Assembly (NCBI RefSeq): GCF_020165495.1
Contig: NZ_JAIUIE010000011.1
Span: forward strand, 103,582-167,581
Direction of reading: 5' to 3'
DNA length: 64,000 nucleotides
DNA from: Mesorhizobium sp. BR1-1-16
Lineage (GTDB): Bacteria > Pseudomonadota > Alphaproteobacteria > Rhizobiales > Kaistiaceae
Below are positions 1 to 8,683 of the stretch, piece after piece (the first letter of the stretch is position 1; each line of letters starts with the position of its first letter). The notes under the pieces are model-generated. The model ran no database searches and was not told the DNA's origin. It saw nothing but the letters and a program-made list of their open reading frames with translations. Made by a program: the position numbers and the translations under genes.

Positions 1-298
1 GCCGCGACGGGCGGTCAGTTCAGCGGATGCATCGATGGTCGGTCAGGATCCGGCTCGCCATAGGCCATCGACCTGCGTCGGGCTTCGCTGCGGTTTGACG
101 TGAGCTGCCAGGCGCTTGGCGCGATTGCCGGCGGTGATCGATCGTCCTCTGGCCTAGGACGGATCGACATTCAGGGCTCGCGTCGCACCACTGTCCGCTC
201 TTCTGTCATTGCCGGATCGAGCCCGGCAATGACAGAGAAAGGCCTTCCACGGAGATCGACAGGCAGGCCGTGACGCGACGTCGCTTCGGTCGGAAGAC
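1..298. other. Intergenic stretch without a recognisable gene
   Basis: No reading frame here has a convincing start, ribosome binding site or recognisable product. The only structured element is the hairpin repeat at 203-235. The stretch lies downstream of the leftward GntR-family gene that ends at 299, so the hairpin may also help end that transcript. Confidence 0.6.
203..235. repeat. Dispersed hairpin repeat, copy 1
   Basis: CTGTCATTGCCGG (203-215) and CCGGCAATGACAG (223-235) form a perfect 13-bp inverted repeat around a 7-nt loop. Closely related hairpins occur at 36583-36615 and, degenerate, near 42293. No oligo-T tract follows, so it is better read as an intergenic palindromic repeat than as a classical terminator, though it sits just past the end of the gene at 299-1021. 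Confidence 0.85.
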
Positions 299-1021
299 TC
301 AGGCGTTGCCGAAAGCAGCTGAGATCACGGGCCGCTTGCTGCGCACATGGCGCCGCATCAGCGAGCCGAGCGTGGCGCCGTCGCGTGCCTTCAAGAGGAT
401 GATCATCTCCTCATGATCGGCGATGGCGAGCGCCCATTGCTCCGGCGTCTTGGAAGCAGCATAGCGGGCGCGCTGGATGCGCCCTGACATGGTGGCGTAG
501 ACGCCCTGCAGGGCATTGTTGCGCGAGGCTGCCATGATCGCCTCGTGGATCCGCCGGTTCAGCTCGAAATAGGGCGGTGGATCGCGCCGTTGCCAGGCAT
601 CGACCATTGATGCGTGCAGGACTTCGATCGCGGCGATTTCCTCGTCGGTGATATGGAGGCAGGCGAGTTCTCCTGCGGCGCCCTCAAGGGCGGCGACGAC
701 TTCGAGCACCTCCTCGATCTCCTGCGCCGATAGCGCCGCGACGCGCGAGCCGCGATTGGGGAGGAGGTCGAGCAGTCCCTCGGCCGCCAGCAGCTTGATC
801 GCCTCGCGCAGCGGTGTGCGCGAGATATCGAATCGCCGGCAGAGGTCCGCCTCGTTCACGCGCGAGCGCGGCTCGAGTTCGCCCGAAAGGATCAACTCGC
901 GCAGCCTGACCACGACCTCGTCATGCAGATAGCGGCGGCCGATGGATGCAGGGCGCTCCACGAGCGCTGTGTCGGACGGACTCAATTCCGGGATGTCCTG
1001 GATAATCTCTGATTGTTGCAA
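299..1021 (-). CDS. GntR-family transcriptional regulator, FadR/FCD subfamily
   Basis: This is a ligand-responsive DNA-binding regulator. It has an N-terminal winged helix-turn-helix (motif LCRRFDISRTPLREAIKLL) and a C-terminal all-helical FCD domain. The FCD part carries the His-containing segments (RRIHEAI, ADHEEMI, RRHV) that usually bind a metal or carboxylate ligand. The longer frame reaches 1228 but its first ~70 residues do not look like protein. I prefer the TTG at 1021 (240 aa), the usual length for the family, although its ribosome binding site is weak. It is transcribed away from the aminotransferase at 1318, and a perfect 14-bp palindrome at 1230-1243 lies between them. It is therefore a likely controller of the adjacent genes. 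The ligand is unknown. Confidence 0.85.
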   Translation of the reverse strand: MQQSEIIQDIPELSPSDTALVERPASIGRRYLHDEVVVRLRELILSGELEPRSRVNEADLCRRFDISRTPLREAIKLLAAEGLLDLLPNRGSRVAALSAQEIEEVLEVVAALEGAAGELACLHITDEEIAAIEVLHASMVDAWQRRDPPPYFELNRRIHEAIMAASRNNALQGVYATMSGRIQRARYAASKTPEQWALAIADHEEMIILLKARDGATLGSLMRRHVRSKRPVISAAFGNA

Positions 1022-1229
1022 GATGGGGGGAAGCCGGCTGAGGCGCAACTGCGCAGTTTGGTATGAATTCAAAATGCGGCTCGATCCCAAGACCCGGCTG
1101 TCCGCATTTGCCCATGGCGGGGCCGCTGCGGCGCTGGGTATGGCTGAATCGAGCGCTGCAAGCCGGAATTTCCGTGAGGTGGCGCCTGCGCGCGAAAGTG
1201 TCCGATCATTGCTGGTGCCATTTTGCATT

Positions 1230-1243
1230 CATTATGCATAATG
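1230..1243. promoter_or_regulatory. Palindromic operator candidate for the FadR-type regulator
   Basis: CATTATGCATAATG is a perfect 14-bp palindrome in the divergent intergenic region, about 75 bp before the aminotransferase start. A related AT-rich element (AATGAATGCATTATTCATT) occurs at 2601-2619 before the transporter genes. Both contain ATGAATGCA on one strand. Binding by the adjacent GntR protein is inferred. Confidence 0.5.
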
Positions 1244-1317
1244 GGATAGGTCCGGCGCGTCGCGCCGGCCACCGATCAATGAGCGCCGGCCATGGCGCCT
1301 ACAGGAGACTCTCTGCC

Positions 1318-2511
1318 ATGAGCCGTGTGCCCGGCCGCCATTTCCTTCAGATCCCCGGTCCGACCAATACGCCGCTCAGGATCCTCTCCGCCATCGCTCT
1401 CCCCACCATCGATCATAGAGGCCCGGAGTTCCGCATTCTGGCGCTCGACGTGCTGGAGCGTATCCGGCACGTTTTCCGCACCGAAGGCCCGGTGGTCATC
1501 TACCCGGCATCTGGCACGGGGGCCTGGGAGGCGGCGCTGGTCAACACGCTCTCGCCAGGCGATCGCGTCCTCATGGCCGAGACTGGCCACTTCGCCACGC
1601 TGTGGAGCCGCATGGCCGAACGGCTCGGCCTCGATGTCGAACTGATCCCGGGTAACTGGCGAAGCGGCGCCGATGCCGAGGCGATCGGGGCGCGGCTGGC
1701 AGAGGATCGTGGCCATACCATCCGCGCTGTCGCCGTCGTCCACAACGAGACGTCGACGGGCGTTGCCTCCGACATTGCAGCCATCCGCCGCGCGATCGAT
1801 CGCAGCGGGCATCCGGCCTTGCTGCTCGTCGACACGATCTCGTCGCTGGCGTCGATCGACTACCGGCACGACGAATGGGGCGTCGACGTCACTGTGGGCG
1901 GTTCCCAGAAGGGACTGATGCTGCCGCCGGGCCTCAGTTTCAATGCCGTTTCCGAGAAAGCACGCGCGGCCGCGCGTTCAGCCCGGCTGCCGCGGGCTTT
2001 CTGGGACTGGGAAGACATCCTGGCGGCCAACCGAACCGGCTATTTTCCCTATACGCCATCGACCAACCTCCTGCAGGGGCTGCGGGTCGCGCTCGACCTC
2101 ATCGCCGAAGAGGGGCTCGATGCCATGTTCGAGCGGCATCTGCGCGCCGCAGCCGCCGTACGCCGCTGCGTGGCGCAATGGGGTTTCGAAATCCAGGCGC
2201 TCGATCCGGGCGAGGCTTCGCCGTCCCTGACCGCGGTCCGGATGCCGTCCGGACATTCCGCTGACCAATTGCGGTCGGGTATCCTCGATCGATCCTCCGT
2301 GTCCCTTGGCAATGGTCTTGGCCGACTGGCCGACCGGGTGTTCCGCATCGGCCATCTCGGTGATTTCAACGATCCTGCTTTGCTCGGCACGCTGGCCGCG
2401 ATCGAGATGGGACTGAGCGCCAATTCGGTGCCGCATCGCAGCGGCGGCGTCGAACAGGCCATGCTGGCTCTCGCGGAGCGCAAGCATCCGTCCGTGCTCG
2501 CGGCTGAATAG
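1318..2511 (+). CDS. Class V aminotransferase, serine-glyoxylate aminotransferase type
   Basis: This is a PLP-dependent fold-type I aminotransferase of 397 aa. The start is the ATG at 1318, preceded by an AGGAG-containing site at about 1302. The N-terminal GRHFLQIPGPTNTP, the YPASGTGAWEAAL segment, the VVHNETSTGV stretch and the PLP-lysine motif GGSQKGLM (Lys198) match the SgaA family, which transfers the serine amino group to glyoxylate. The related PucG enzymes use (S)-ureidoglycine with glyoxylate. That alternative deserves thought, because allantoinase and ureidoglycolate lyase genes lie 20 kb downstream in the same orientation. Sequence similarity favours serine-glyoxylate activity. The gene is the first of the rightward series and is divergent from the FadR-type regulator. 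Confidence 0.85.
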   Translation: MSRVPGRHFLQIPGPTNTPLRILSAIALPTIDHRGPEFRILALDVLERIRHVFRTEGPVVIYPASGTGAWEAALVNTLSPGDRVLMAETGHFATLWSRMAERLGLDVELIPGNWRSGADAEAIGARLAEDRGHTIRAVAVVHNETSTGVASDIAAIRRAIDRSGHPALLLVDTISSLASIDYRHDEWGVDVTVGGSQKGLMLPPGLSFNAVSEKARAAARSARLPRAFWDWEDILAANRTGYFPYTPSTNLLQGLRVALDLIAEEGLDAMFERHLRAAAAVRRCVAQWGFEIQALDPGEASPSLTAVRMPSGHSADQLRSGILDRSSVSLGNGLGRLADRVFRIGHLGDFNDPALLGTLAAIEMGLSANSVPHRSGGVEQAMLALAERKHPSVLAAE

Positions 2512-2778
2512 ACGGCTACGGATGGTCAAAACTTAGCCTGCCCAAAATTGCGGCAAAAGCCTCGGCCATTGATGACATCTTCAACTGGCTGACCCCAAAA
2601 AATGAATGCATTATTCATTTGGCGGTCGGATCTACGGGTCCTCCGCTCCGGGCCGAGGTGAAGCGACAGCTCATCGACCGGGGCGGGAATCCAGTGTTTG
2701 AACCGCTGCGGCAACGCGGCCCGCCAAGGGCAGAAGCGGCCCGCGATGGACCTTCCTCCAAGCTGCGGGACCAAACCC
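2512..2778 (+). other. 267-nt leader before the ECF transporter genes
   Basis: This non-coding stretch separates the aminotransferase from the S-component gene. It contains the AT-rich inverted repeat at 2601-2619 and then a GC-rich, self-complementary segment (about 2630-2760) that could fold into RNA structure. I compared it by eye with the TPP and guanidine (ykkC) riboswitch cores and did not find their conserved elements. No known riboswitch is claimed. Confidence 0.4.
2601..2619. promoter_or_regulatory. Inverted-repeat operator candidate before the ECF transporter
   Basis: AATGAA and TTCATT arms flank TGCATTA, and AATGCATT at the centre is itself a palindrome. The element shares ATGAATGCA with the site at 1230-1243 (opposite strand, extended). 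It is probably a second site for the FadR-type regulator encoded at 299-1021. Confidence 0.45.
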
Positions 2779-3471
2779 ATGACCGTTGGGATGCTCTATC
2801 TGATCGTCGCCGTGATCGGCATCGTGCTCGCCGCGATCGCCTATTTCATGAACCGGACGAACGGCAAGTTCTTCGTCGCATTCACGCTGATGGAAATCGT
2901 GATCATGGCCATCATCGGCGTGATCAACGGCGTCCTCGGCACGCCGAATGCCATGCTTGGCCGTCTGTTCATGACCTTCTCGGGCAGCTACGGCTTCCTG
3001 GCCTTCGCGGCCGTTTGTGGCGGCTTCTATATTGCCGGCCCGCTCTGCGGCTACATCATCCGCAAGCCGGGCGCCGCGACGATCGCGGAGACCATGAACG
3101 GCGTGGCGCAGGTCCTCTCGGGCAATCCGAACGGCATCATGGTGCTCGGTGCCGGCTTCCTGCAGGGCTTCATGTCGGATCTCGGCTTCGCCTTCTACGG
3201 CTATCGCAAGTGGACGCTGTCGGTGGTGGCGCTTTCGGGCGCGCTGGCCCCGATCCTGCAGCAGATCCCCGAGGTCTACTTCTTCGGTGTCGGCGATATG
3301 GGCATCAGCTACAACATGCTCGCACTCGCTATCCGCATCGCATCCGGCGCGGTCTACGCCATCATCCTGGTGAAGCCGATCGCCCACGCCCTTGCCCGCG
3401 CCGGCGTCCTGCGCGGTACGGCGCTCGCTGCCGCCGAAGCCCCGGTGAGCGCCCAGCGTTCCCCAGCCTGA
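2779..3471 (+). CDS. YkoE-like substrate-binding (S) component of an ECF transporter
   Basis: This is a hydrophobic membrane protein of about 230 aa with five or six helices (for example MLYLIVAVIGIVLAAIAYFM, FFVAFTLMEIVIMAIIGVIN, FLAFAAVCGGFYIAGPLCGYII). It matches the YkoE class of S components, whose characterised members are associated with thiamine or hydroxymethylpyrimidine uptake. The double ATPase and T component follow directly, so a complete ECF importer is encoded. The start is uncertain: the ATG at 2779 is chosen because upstream in-frame residues are not membrane-like. The setting beside ring-opening hydrolase genes suggests a pyrimidine-like or other small heterocycle as cargo. 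The assignment of the transporter is strong and that of the substrate is weak. Confidence 0.8.
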   Translation: MTVGMLYLIVAVIGIVLAAIAYFMNRTNGKFFVAFTLMEIVIMAIIGVINGVLGTPNAMLGRLFMTFSGSYGFLAFAAVCGGFYIAGPLCGYIIRKPGAATIAETMNGVAQVLSGNPNGIMVLGAGFLQGFMSDLGFAFYGYRKWTLSVVALSGALAPILQQIPEVYFFGVGDMGISYNMLALAIRIASGAVYAIILVKPIAHALARAGVLRGTALAAAEAPVSAQRSPA

Positions 3472-3499
3472 GCTCAGCAAAGCCAAAGGAGACGGCGCG

Positions 3500-5377
3500 A
3501 TGGAACTGGCAGTCGATAACACCGCAGGCATGGCGAGCCTCCGCAGCCTCGACGTGAACGATGCCCAGGAGATCACCGTTGCGCCGTCTTCCGTCCGGGC
3601 GGCCATGGCCGCCGAAGGTTCGGTCGTCGATATTCGTGGCATCTCCTACGCCTATGAGGGCGAGGTCGACCCGGTGCTGCGCGATATCTCGCTCGAGGTC
3701 GGCGACGGCGAGTTCGTCCTGATCCTCGGGCCGAGCGGTTGCGGCAAGAGCACGCTGCTGCAAGTGCTCAACGGTACCATCCCGCATACGCTGCGGGGCC
3801 GGCTCGAAGGGGACGCCTTCGTCTGCGGGAAGTCCGTCGTGGAAACCCGCGTCGCCAGCTTCGCGACCGAGGTCGGGATGGTGTTCCAGGACCCCGAAGC
3901 GCAGATCATCAATACGCTTGTCCGGGATGAGGTCCGCTTCGGCCTCGAAAATCTCTGTCGCCCGGCCGACGAGATCGTCGCCCGCCAGACCGAAGCCCTG
4001 GCTTTCGTCGGATTGGACGGTTTTGGTGACCGCTCGATCTTCGATCTCTCAGGCGGTCAGAAGCAGCGCGTCTCGGTGGCTGCCGTGCTCGCCGCGCGGC
4101 CGCGCCTGCTCGTTCTCGACGAGCCGACCGCCAATCTCGATCCGAACGGCATGGCCGAGATCTTCGGCGTGCTGCGGCGGCTCAATCGCGAGGCGAGCAC
4201 CACCATCGTCATGGTGGAGCATCGCGTCGACGAGCTTGCCGACTGCGTGACGCGGGTCGTGATGATGGATCGTGGATCCATTGTCTTCGACGGCGATCCG
4301 CGAAGCGCCTTTTCGAAGCGGAGGGCCGCGCATTCGGAGGAGGGGGATGCGGTGCCGTCCAGCGCCTGGTTCCCTCAGGCTGCCGAATTCGCCCTGGCGC
4401 TGGCCGATGCCAGCGGGACGCCGGCGCCCTCGGCCGACCTGCCGCTGAATGTCGACGAGGCGGTGCGTTTCGCGGAAGCCCATTTTGCAAGCGGGGCGCG
4501 CGCGGCCTTGCCCGAGCGAGCCGCCATTCCCCCGTCGGAGAAGCCGCTCCTCACCGTGCGCAATCTGAGCTTCGGCTATGAGCGCAAGCAGCCGATCCTG
4601 ACCGACATCAACTTCACGCTCGGCGAGGGCGAGATCGTTGCACTCTGCGGGCGGAACGGTTCGGGCAAGACGACGCTCGCCAGGCTGCTGGTGCACATCA
4701 ATGCGCCGCCGCCGGGCACGTTGATGCTGGGCGAGCGCGACATCACCGGCTTGTCGGCGCGCGATATCTCGGCCGAGATCGGCTACGTCTTTCAGAATCC
4801 CGACCACCAGTTCGTCACCGATCGCGTATGGGACGAGATCGCCTATGGGCTCGTGGTCCGCGGCTATGCCGATCATGCGATCGAAGAGCGGGTCGGCGAA
4901 GTGCTCGATATCGTCGATCTCAAGCGTTATCGCGACAAGTCGCCCTTCAGCCTCAGCCTCGGTGAGCGACGTCGCCTCAGCGTCGCCACGATGCTGGTGC
5001 TCGAACCGCGCCTGCTCGTGCTCGACGAGCCGACGATCGGGCAGGACCACGAGCGCGCGCAACTCTTGATGGGGCTGATGGCGCGCCTGCGCGAGCGCTA
5101 TGGCACGACCATCCTCATGATCACGCATGACGTCCGCCTGGTTGCCGAATGGGCTGACCGAGCGCTCGTCGTCTCCGGCGGACGGCTGCGTTTTGACGGT
5201 TTGCCCCAGGCGATGTTCGCCAATACCGACCTCATCAAGGAAGCGGGTCTCCTCGCGCCGCCCGTCTTCGAGATCAGCTGTGCGCTCGCCGCGGAGAGGC
5301 CGGATCGTGTGCAGCCGACGCTCTCGCTACCGCATCTCGTCGACATGATCACGGGCACAGAAGGGCGCAGCGCATGA
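3500..5377 (+). CDS. ECF transporter double ATPase (two fused ABC domains)
   Basis: This is a 625-aa protein with two complete ABC nucleotide-binding domains. The first has Walker A GPSGCGKST (residues 77-85), signature LSGGQKQR and Walker B RLLVLDEPTANLD. The second has GRNGSGKTT (about 383-391), LSLGERRRL and RLLVLDEPTIGQD. It fills the place of EcfA/EcfA' in one chain, as in YkoD-type systems. AAAGGAG precedes the ATG. It lies 28 nt after the S component and overlaps the T component by ATGA, so the three genes form one transcription unit. The second signature is LSLGE instead of LSGGQ, which is common in the asymmetric half of such pumps. The substrate follows from the S component. Confidence 0.9.
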   Translation: MELAVDNTAGMASLRSLDVNDAQEITVAPSSVRAAMAAEGSVVDIRGISYAYEGEVDPVLRDISLEVGDGEFVLILGPSGCGKSTLLQVLNGTIPHTLRGRLEGDAFVCGKSVVETRVASFATEVGMVFQDPEAQIINTLVRDEVRFGLENLCRPADEIVARQTEALAFVGLDGFGDRSIFDLSGGQKQRVSVAAVLAARPRLLVLDEPTANLDPNGMAEIFGVLRRLNREASTTIVMVEHRVDELADCVTRVVMMDRGSIVFDGDPRSAFSKRRAAHSEEGDAVPSSAWFPQAAEFALALADASGTPAPSADLPLNVDEAVRFAEAHFASGARAALPERAAIPPSEKPLLTVRNLSFGYERKQPILTDINFTLGEGEIVALCGRNGSGKTTLARLLVHINAPPPGTLMLGERDITGLSARDISAEIGYVFQNPDHQFVTDRVWDEIAYGLVVRGYADHAIEERVGEVLDIVDLKRYRDKSPFSLSLGERRRLSVATMLVLEPRLLVLDEPTIGQDHERAQLLMGLMARLRERYGTTILMITHDVRLVAEWADRALVVSGGRLRFDGLPQAMFANTDLIKEAGLLAPPVFEISCALAAERPDRVQPTLSLPHLVDMITGTEGRSA

Positions 5378-6186
5378 ACCGCTCGACCGCATTCCAGTTC
5401 CGATCCGGCAATTCGTTCTTTCACCGGCTCGATCCGCTGACGAAGCTCGCCTGGCTGGTCGCTATCTCGCTGCTTGCCTTCGGCGCTTATATTGCGTGGG
5501 TGCAGATCCTCATCGCGCTTGCGGTGCTGTTCACGGCGCTGGCGCTCGGCCGCATCTCGCCGCTGGTGATCTTCCGCGGCACCTGGCTTTTCGGCATCGC
5601 CTGCGTCAGCTTCTGGGTCATCCAGACCTTGACGCTGCCCGGCACGCATGTCGCCTTCACCGTGCTTGGCCATCCCATCTATGCGGAAAGCGCCGACTAC
5701 GCGCTTGCTTCGGCGCTGCGCATCTACACCATCATCCTGTCGTCGCTCGTCTTCGTCCGCACGACGGACCCGCGGGAACTCGCGATTGCGCTCGTTACGC
5801 AGATGCGTGTGCCGTATCGCGTCGCCTATGCCTTCTTCATCGCACTCCGGATCGTTCCGACCATCGAGGCCGAGATCAAGACGATCCGCGCCGCCCAGGC
5901 TGTGCGCGGCGTCGTGCGCAAGCGTGGTCTCGCGAGTCGCATCGGCGAGATGAAGCGCTATGCGATGCCGCTGCTCGTCGGCAGCCTGCGGAAGGCCTCG
6001 ATGATGGTGATGTCGATGGAATCGCGCGCGTTCGGCGCCTATCCGCAGCGCACCTTCGTCGAAAGCCCGCGGATGACCGTCGCGAGCTATGCCGTCATGG
6101 CGGTGATGCTGGCGCTCGTCGTTACCTGGTATGGCGCGCTCGCCTTCGGCTATGTCCACTCGATCTATGTCTTCTCCGGCGCCTGA
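5374..6186 (+). CDS. ECF transporter transmembrane (T) component
   Basis: This is a 270-aa membrane protein of the EcfT/CbiQ family. The N-terminal FHRLDPLTKLAWLV is the usual EcfT opening, followed by several hydrophobic helices. The cytoplasmic coupling segment around residues 165-225 contains the Arg-rich AQAVRGVVRKRGL and the ESRAFGAYPQRTF motif that contacts the ATPases. It starts at the ATGA overlap with the ATPase gene. It couples ATP hydrolysis in the fused ATPase to the S component at 2779-3471. After its stop there is a 186-nt gap with a promoter and operator-like sequence before the next gene, so a new transcript may begin there. Confidence 0.9.
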   Translation: MNRSTAFQFRSGNSFFHRLDPLTKLAWLVAISLLAFGAYIAWVQILIALAVLFTALALGRISPLVIFRGTWLFGIACVSFWVIQTLTLPGTHVAFTVLGHPIYAESADYALASALRIYTIILSSLVFVRTTDPRELAIALVTQMRVPYRVAYAFFIALRIVPTIEAEIKTIRAAQAVRGVVRKRGLASRIGEMKRYAMPLLVGSLRKASMMVMSMESRAFGAYPQRTFVESPRMTVASYAVMAVMLALVVTWYGALAFGYVHSIYVFSGA

Positions 6187-6307
6187 ACATGGCCATCGGG
6201 CGCCCCCGCTATCCGCTCGATCGCAGGTCGTCTGGTCTCGGAGGCGCTTGCAGGTCCGGATTGCGTTTCTGCCGCAAGAATGCACTTGCACCAACGCAGC
6301 AATTGCG

Positions 6308-6335
6308 TTGACATTAGACGTCTGACCTCTGACGT
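6308..6335 (+). promoter_or_regulatory. TTGACA box with operator-like repeat before the ring-opening hydrolase
   Basis: A TTGACA box (6308-6313) is followed at once by the palindrome AGACGTCT (6316-6323) and by GACCTCTGACGT (6324-6335). The latter matches GACCTCTGATGT at 13957-13968 upstream of the GntR/HutC regulator in 11 of 12 positions. The same regulator probably binds both. I did not find a good -10 box at the expected distance, so the promoter itself is less certain than the shared motif. Confidence 0.5.
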
Positions 6336-6372
6336 TTCCATTTCGCCTTCCTCAATTCTCCCGGAGTGCGCC

Positions 6373-7467
6373 GTGCGTGTCGATGTCCACCGTTTCCCGC
6401 TGTCCGATCCCAGTGACGTGTCCGGCCTCGATGCAGCGATCGCATCGGGCGCGATCGATCCGTCGACAATCGCCGCCGTGATCGGCAAGACCCATGGCAA
6501 CGGTCTCGTCAACGACTACACCCGTGGCTATCTCATGCTGTCCCTTTCGCTGCTGATCGGCGCCCGCAGCGGCCGCAGCGCCGAAAGCGTGCGCGAGAGC
6601 GTGCCGTTCATCTTTTCGGGCGGCGTCGAGGGCGTGCTTTCGCCACATTACACGGTGTTCACGGTCGTCCCGGACGACGCGCCGGTGGGCGGAGGGCAAG
6701 CCCTCGCAATCGGTGTCGGCTTCACCGCGGCGATGCGGCCCTCCGATGTCGGGCGGCAGGCGCAGATCGACGCCGTCGCATCGAGCGTCGAGCGCCTCAC
6801 CGCCGAGGCCGGCATCACCGAAGTCCATTTTGTCCAGGTGAAGGGTCCGGCTTTCACCCTTGCCGACATCCTGGCCGATCAGAAGGCAGGCCGGCCGTCG
6901 GCGACCGACAATCCGGGCAAGCTCATGAGCTTCGGGCGGGCGGCATGTGCGCTCGGCGTCGCCAAGGCCCTTGGCGAAATTCCGGCTGACAAGGCCGTCG
7001 AGGCGGCCGTGTTGAAGGACTTTTCTCTCTTCTCGTCGGTCGCGAGCATCTCGGCCGGCGTCGAGGTGGTCGCAAACGAGGTCGTCGTCATCGGCATGAG
7101 CAGCCAATGGACGGGTTCGCTCGCCGTCGAGCACACGACGATGAGCGATGCTCTGGATGTCGCGAGCATTCATGCGATGGTCGAAAGGCTCGGCTTTCCG
7201 CCCGCCCCGCAGATCGCCGATGCCGCCCGCGTGAAGGCTGCCTTCATCAAATGCGAGGCGCAACGCGACGGAATGGTGCGCGGCAAGCCTCACACCATGC
7301 TCAACGATGGCGACATCAATGAGCAGCGCCACATTCGCGGCGCGGTCGGCGCTATCGCTGCGAGCATCCTGAACGATACGGCGCTTTTCGTCTCCGGCGG
7401 CGCCGAGCATCAAGGACCCGATGGTGGCGGCATGATCGCCGTCATCGCCGACCGGGCGGGGCGCTGA
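6373..7467 (+). CDS. Ring-opening amidohydrolase (barbiturase / cyanuric acid hydrolase family)
   Basis: This enzyme hydrolyses a cyclic imide or ureide ring. I start it at the GTG at 6373, with CCGGAG eight bases upstream, giving 364 aa, the usual family length. The fold is three repeats, each with a Ser-Lys pair. All are visible: Lys39 (IGKTHGNG), Lys157 (VQVKGPAF) and Lys293 (FIKCEAQRDG), with Ser82 (FSGGVEGVLSPH), Ser243/244 (IGMSSQWTG) and Ser341 (SGGAEHQGPDGGG). These match the AtzD/TrzD/Bar active site. I cannot tell from sequence alone whether barbiturate, cyanurate or another ring is the substrate. The FAD monooxygenase and amidase that follow without a gap favour an oxidised pyrimidine-type ring over a triazine. 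Confidence 0.92.
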   Translation: MRVDVHRFPLSDPSDVSGLDAAIASGAIDPSTIAAVIGKTHGNGLVNDYTRGYLMLSLSLLIGARSGRSAESVRESVPFIFSGGVEGVLSPHYTVFTVVPDDAPVGGGQALAIGVGFTAAMRPSDVGRQAQIDAVASSVERLTAEAGITEVHFVQVKGPAFTLADILADQKAGRPSATDNPGKLMSFGRAACALGVAKALGEIPADKAVEAAVLKDFSLFSSVASISAGVEVVANEVVVIGMSSQWTGSLAVEHTTMSDALDVASIHAMVERLGFPPAPQIADAARVKAAFIKCEAQRDGMVRGKPHTMLNDGDINEQRHIRGAVGAIAASILNDTALFVSGGAEHQGPDGGGMIAVIADRAGR

Positions 7468-7468
7468 C

Positions 7469-8683
7469 ATGCCGGCCAGGAAGCAGAAGGTCGTCATCGT
7501 CGGCGCCGGGATCGCCGGCAGCCTGATCGCGGCGGGCCTCAAGGATCGCGGCGACGTCGAACTCATCTGCCTCGAACGTGTCGGCACGGCCGATCACGCA
7601 GAGGCTGGCACCGGGCTCAATATCGGACCGAACGCGCTGAAGGCGCTGGACCTGCACCTGCCCGAGAGCGCGGCCCTGATCCGCGCCAACAGCCTTCCCT
7701 GGGAGAGCTGGAGGATCTCGCTCACCAACGGCCGGACGCTCATGGACCTGAAACTTGGCAGTCTCGCCGAGAATTCTGGCATCCGCATCCGCTGGGCCGA
7801 GCTCTATTCGCTGCTGCGCACCGCGGTCAGCCCGCATGTCCGCTACAATGCCGAACTCGTCGGCTGCGGCCGCGACGAGAGTGGCCCTTATGTCGACTGG
7901 AAGGACACGATTACCGGCGCTGTGGAGCGCATCGGCGGTATCGACCTTCTGATTGCCGGCGACGGCCGCTATTCGCTCATTCGCCAATTCGTGCTGGGTG
8001 AGGAAGAGAAGCCGTTCTTCCTCGGCGTCTGCCTCTACCGCGTGCTGTTCCCGGCGGGGCCTGATTGCCCGCTCGACGACTATGCGCAGTGGTTCAACGG
8101 CGCCAACCGGTTGCTTGCCTTCCGCGTGCCCGGCGATCTGATCTATTGCGCCGGCTCGTTCCCGATCCCTGCCGAGAGCGGCATCCCGGATGAGATGAAG
8201 CAGCGCGAATTCCTCGGGCGCGTCTATCTGCCCGAGGAGGGGGAGCCTTCCCCCGAGGCTGCCTATCTGATCGATGCGATTCAGCGCTATGCCGACCGCA
8301 TCCATTGGGCGCGGCTTCAGGACGGCAGCGTCGCCTATGGCCGCGAACGGGGCATCCTGCTGGTCGGCGACAGCGCTCATCCAATGGTGCCGACGCTGGG
8401 GCAGGGCGCGACGCAGGCCTGCGAGGATGCCTGTGTCGTGGTGGACGAGATCAAGGCCGCACTCGACGCGGGCCGACCGCTTGCCGATATCTCGGAGCGT
8501 GTCGAGGCCCGCCGTGCCGAGCGAGTGCGCTTCGTGGTCCAGTTCTCGCGTGATGCGACCGACACCATGCTGGCCGGTGCGGACCCCGTCGCGGGAACGC
8601 TCCGCAAGACCGAGCCGGAGTTCCAGGCCAAGCTGAAGAGCCTCTATTGCGACGTGCCGCTGCCGGCTGGAGCGGCGGCGTGA
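7469..8683 (+). CDS. FAD-dependent monooxygenase (HpxO / salicylate hydroxylase type)
   Basis: This is a 404-aa class A flavoprotein monooxygenase. The N-terminal dinucleotide motif is VGAGIAGSLIA (G12, G14, G17). The DG motif appears as LIAGDGRYSLIRQ and the FAD-ribityl GD motif as GDSAHPMVPTLGQGATQACEDA. Relatives include the urate hydroxylase HpxO, the trimethylurate monooxygenase TmuM and aromatic hydroxylases. It starts one base after the stop of the ring-opening hydrolase and overlaps the amidase by GTGA. A joint role is therefore likely: hydroxylating a heterocycle so that it becomes a substrate for ring opening. This would parallel uracil to barbiturate, which in Rhodococcus is done by a dehydrogenase. 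The substrate is inferred only from context. Confidence 0.85.
   Translation: MPARKQKVVIVGAGIAGSLIAAGLKDRGDVELICLERVGTADHAEAGTGLNIGPNALKALDLHLPESAALIRANSLPWESWRISLTNGRTLMDLKLGSLAENSGIRIRWAELYSLLRTAVSPHVRYNAELVGCGRDESGPYVDWKDTITGAVERIGGIDLLIAGDGRYSLIRQFVLGEEEKPFFLGVCLYRVLFPAGPDCPLDDYAQWFNGANRLLAFRVPGDLIYCAGSFPIPAESGIPDEMKQREFLGRVYLPEEGEPSPEAAYLIDAIQRYADRIHWARLQDGSVAYGRERGILLVGDSAHPMVPTLGQGATQACEDACVVVDEIKAALDAGRPLADISERVEARRAERVRFVVQFSRDATDTMLAGADPVAGTLRKTEPEFQAKLKSLYCDVPLPAGAAA

Noticed and set aside
2620..2770. TPP or guanidine (ykkC) riboswitch
   Set aside because: The conserved core segments of these classes are not present; kept only as an unassigned structured leader.
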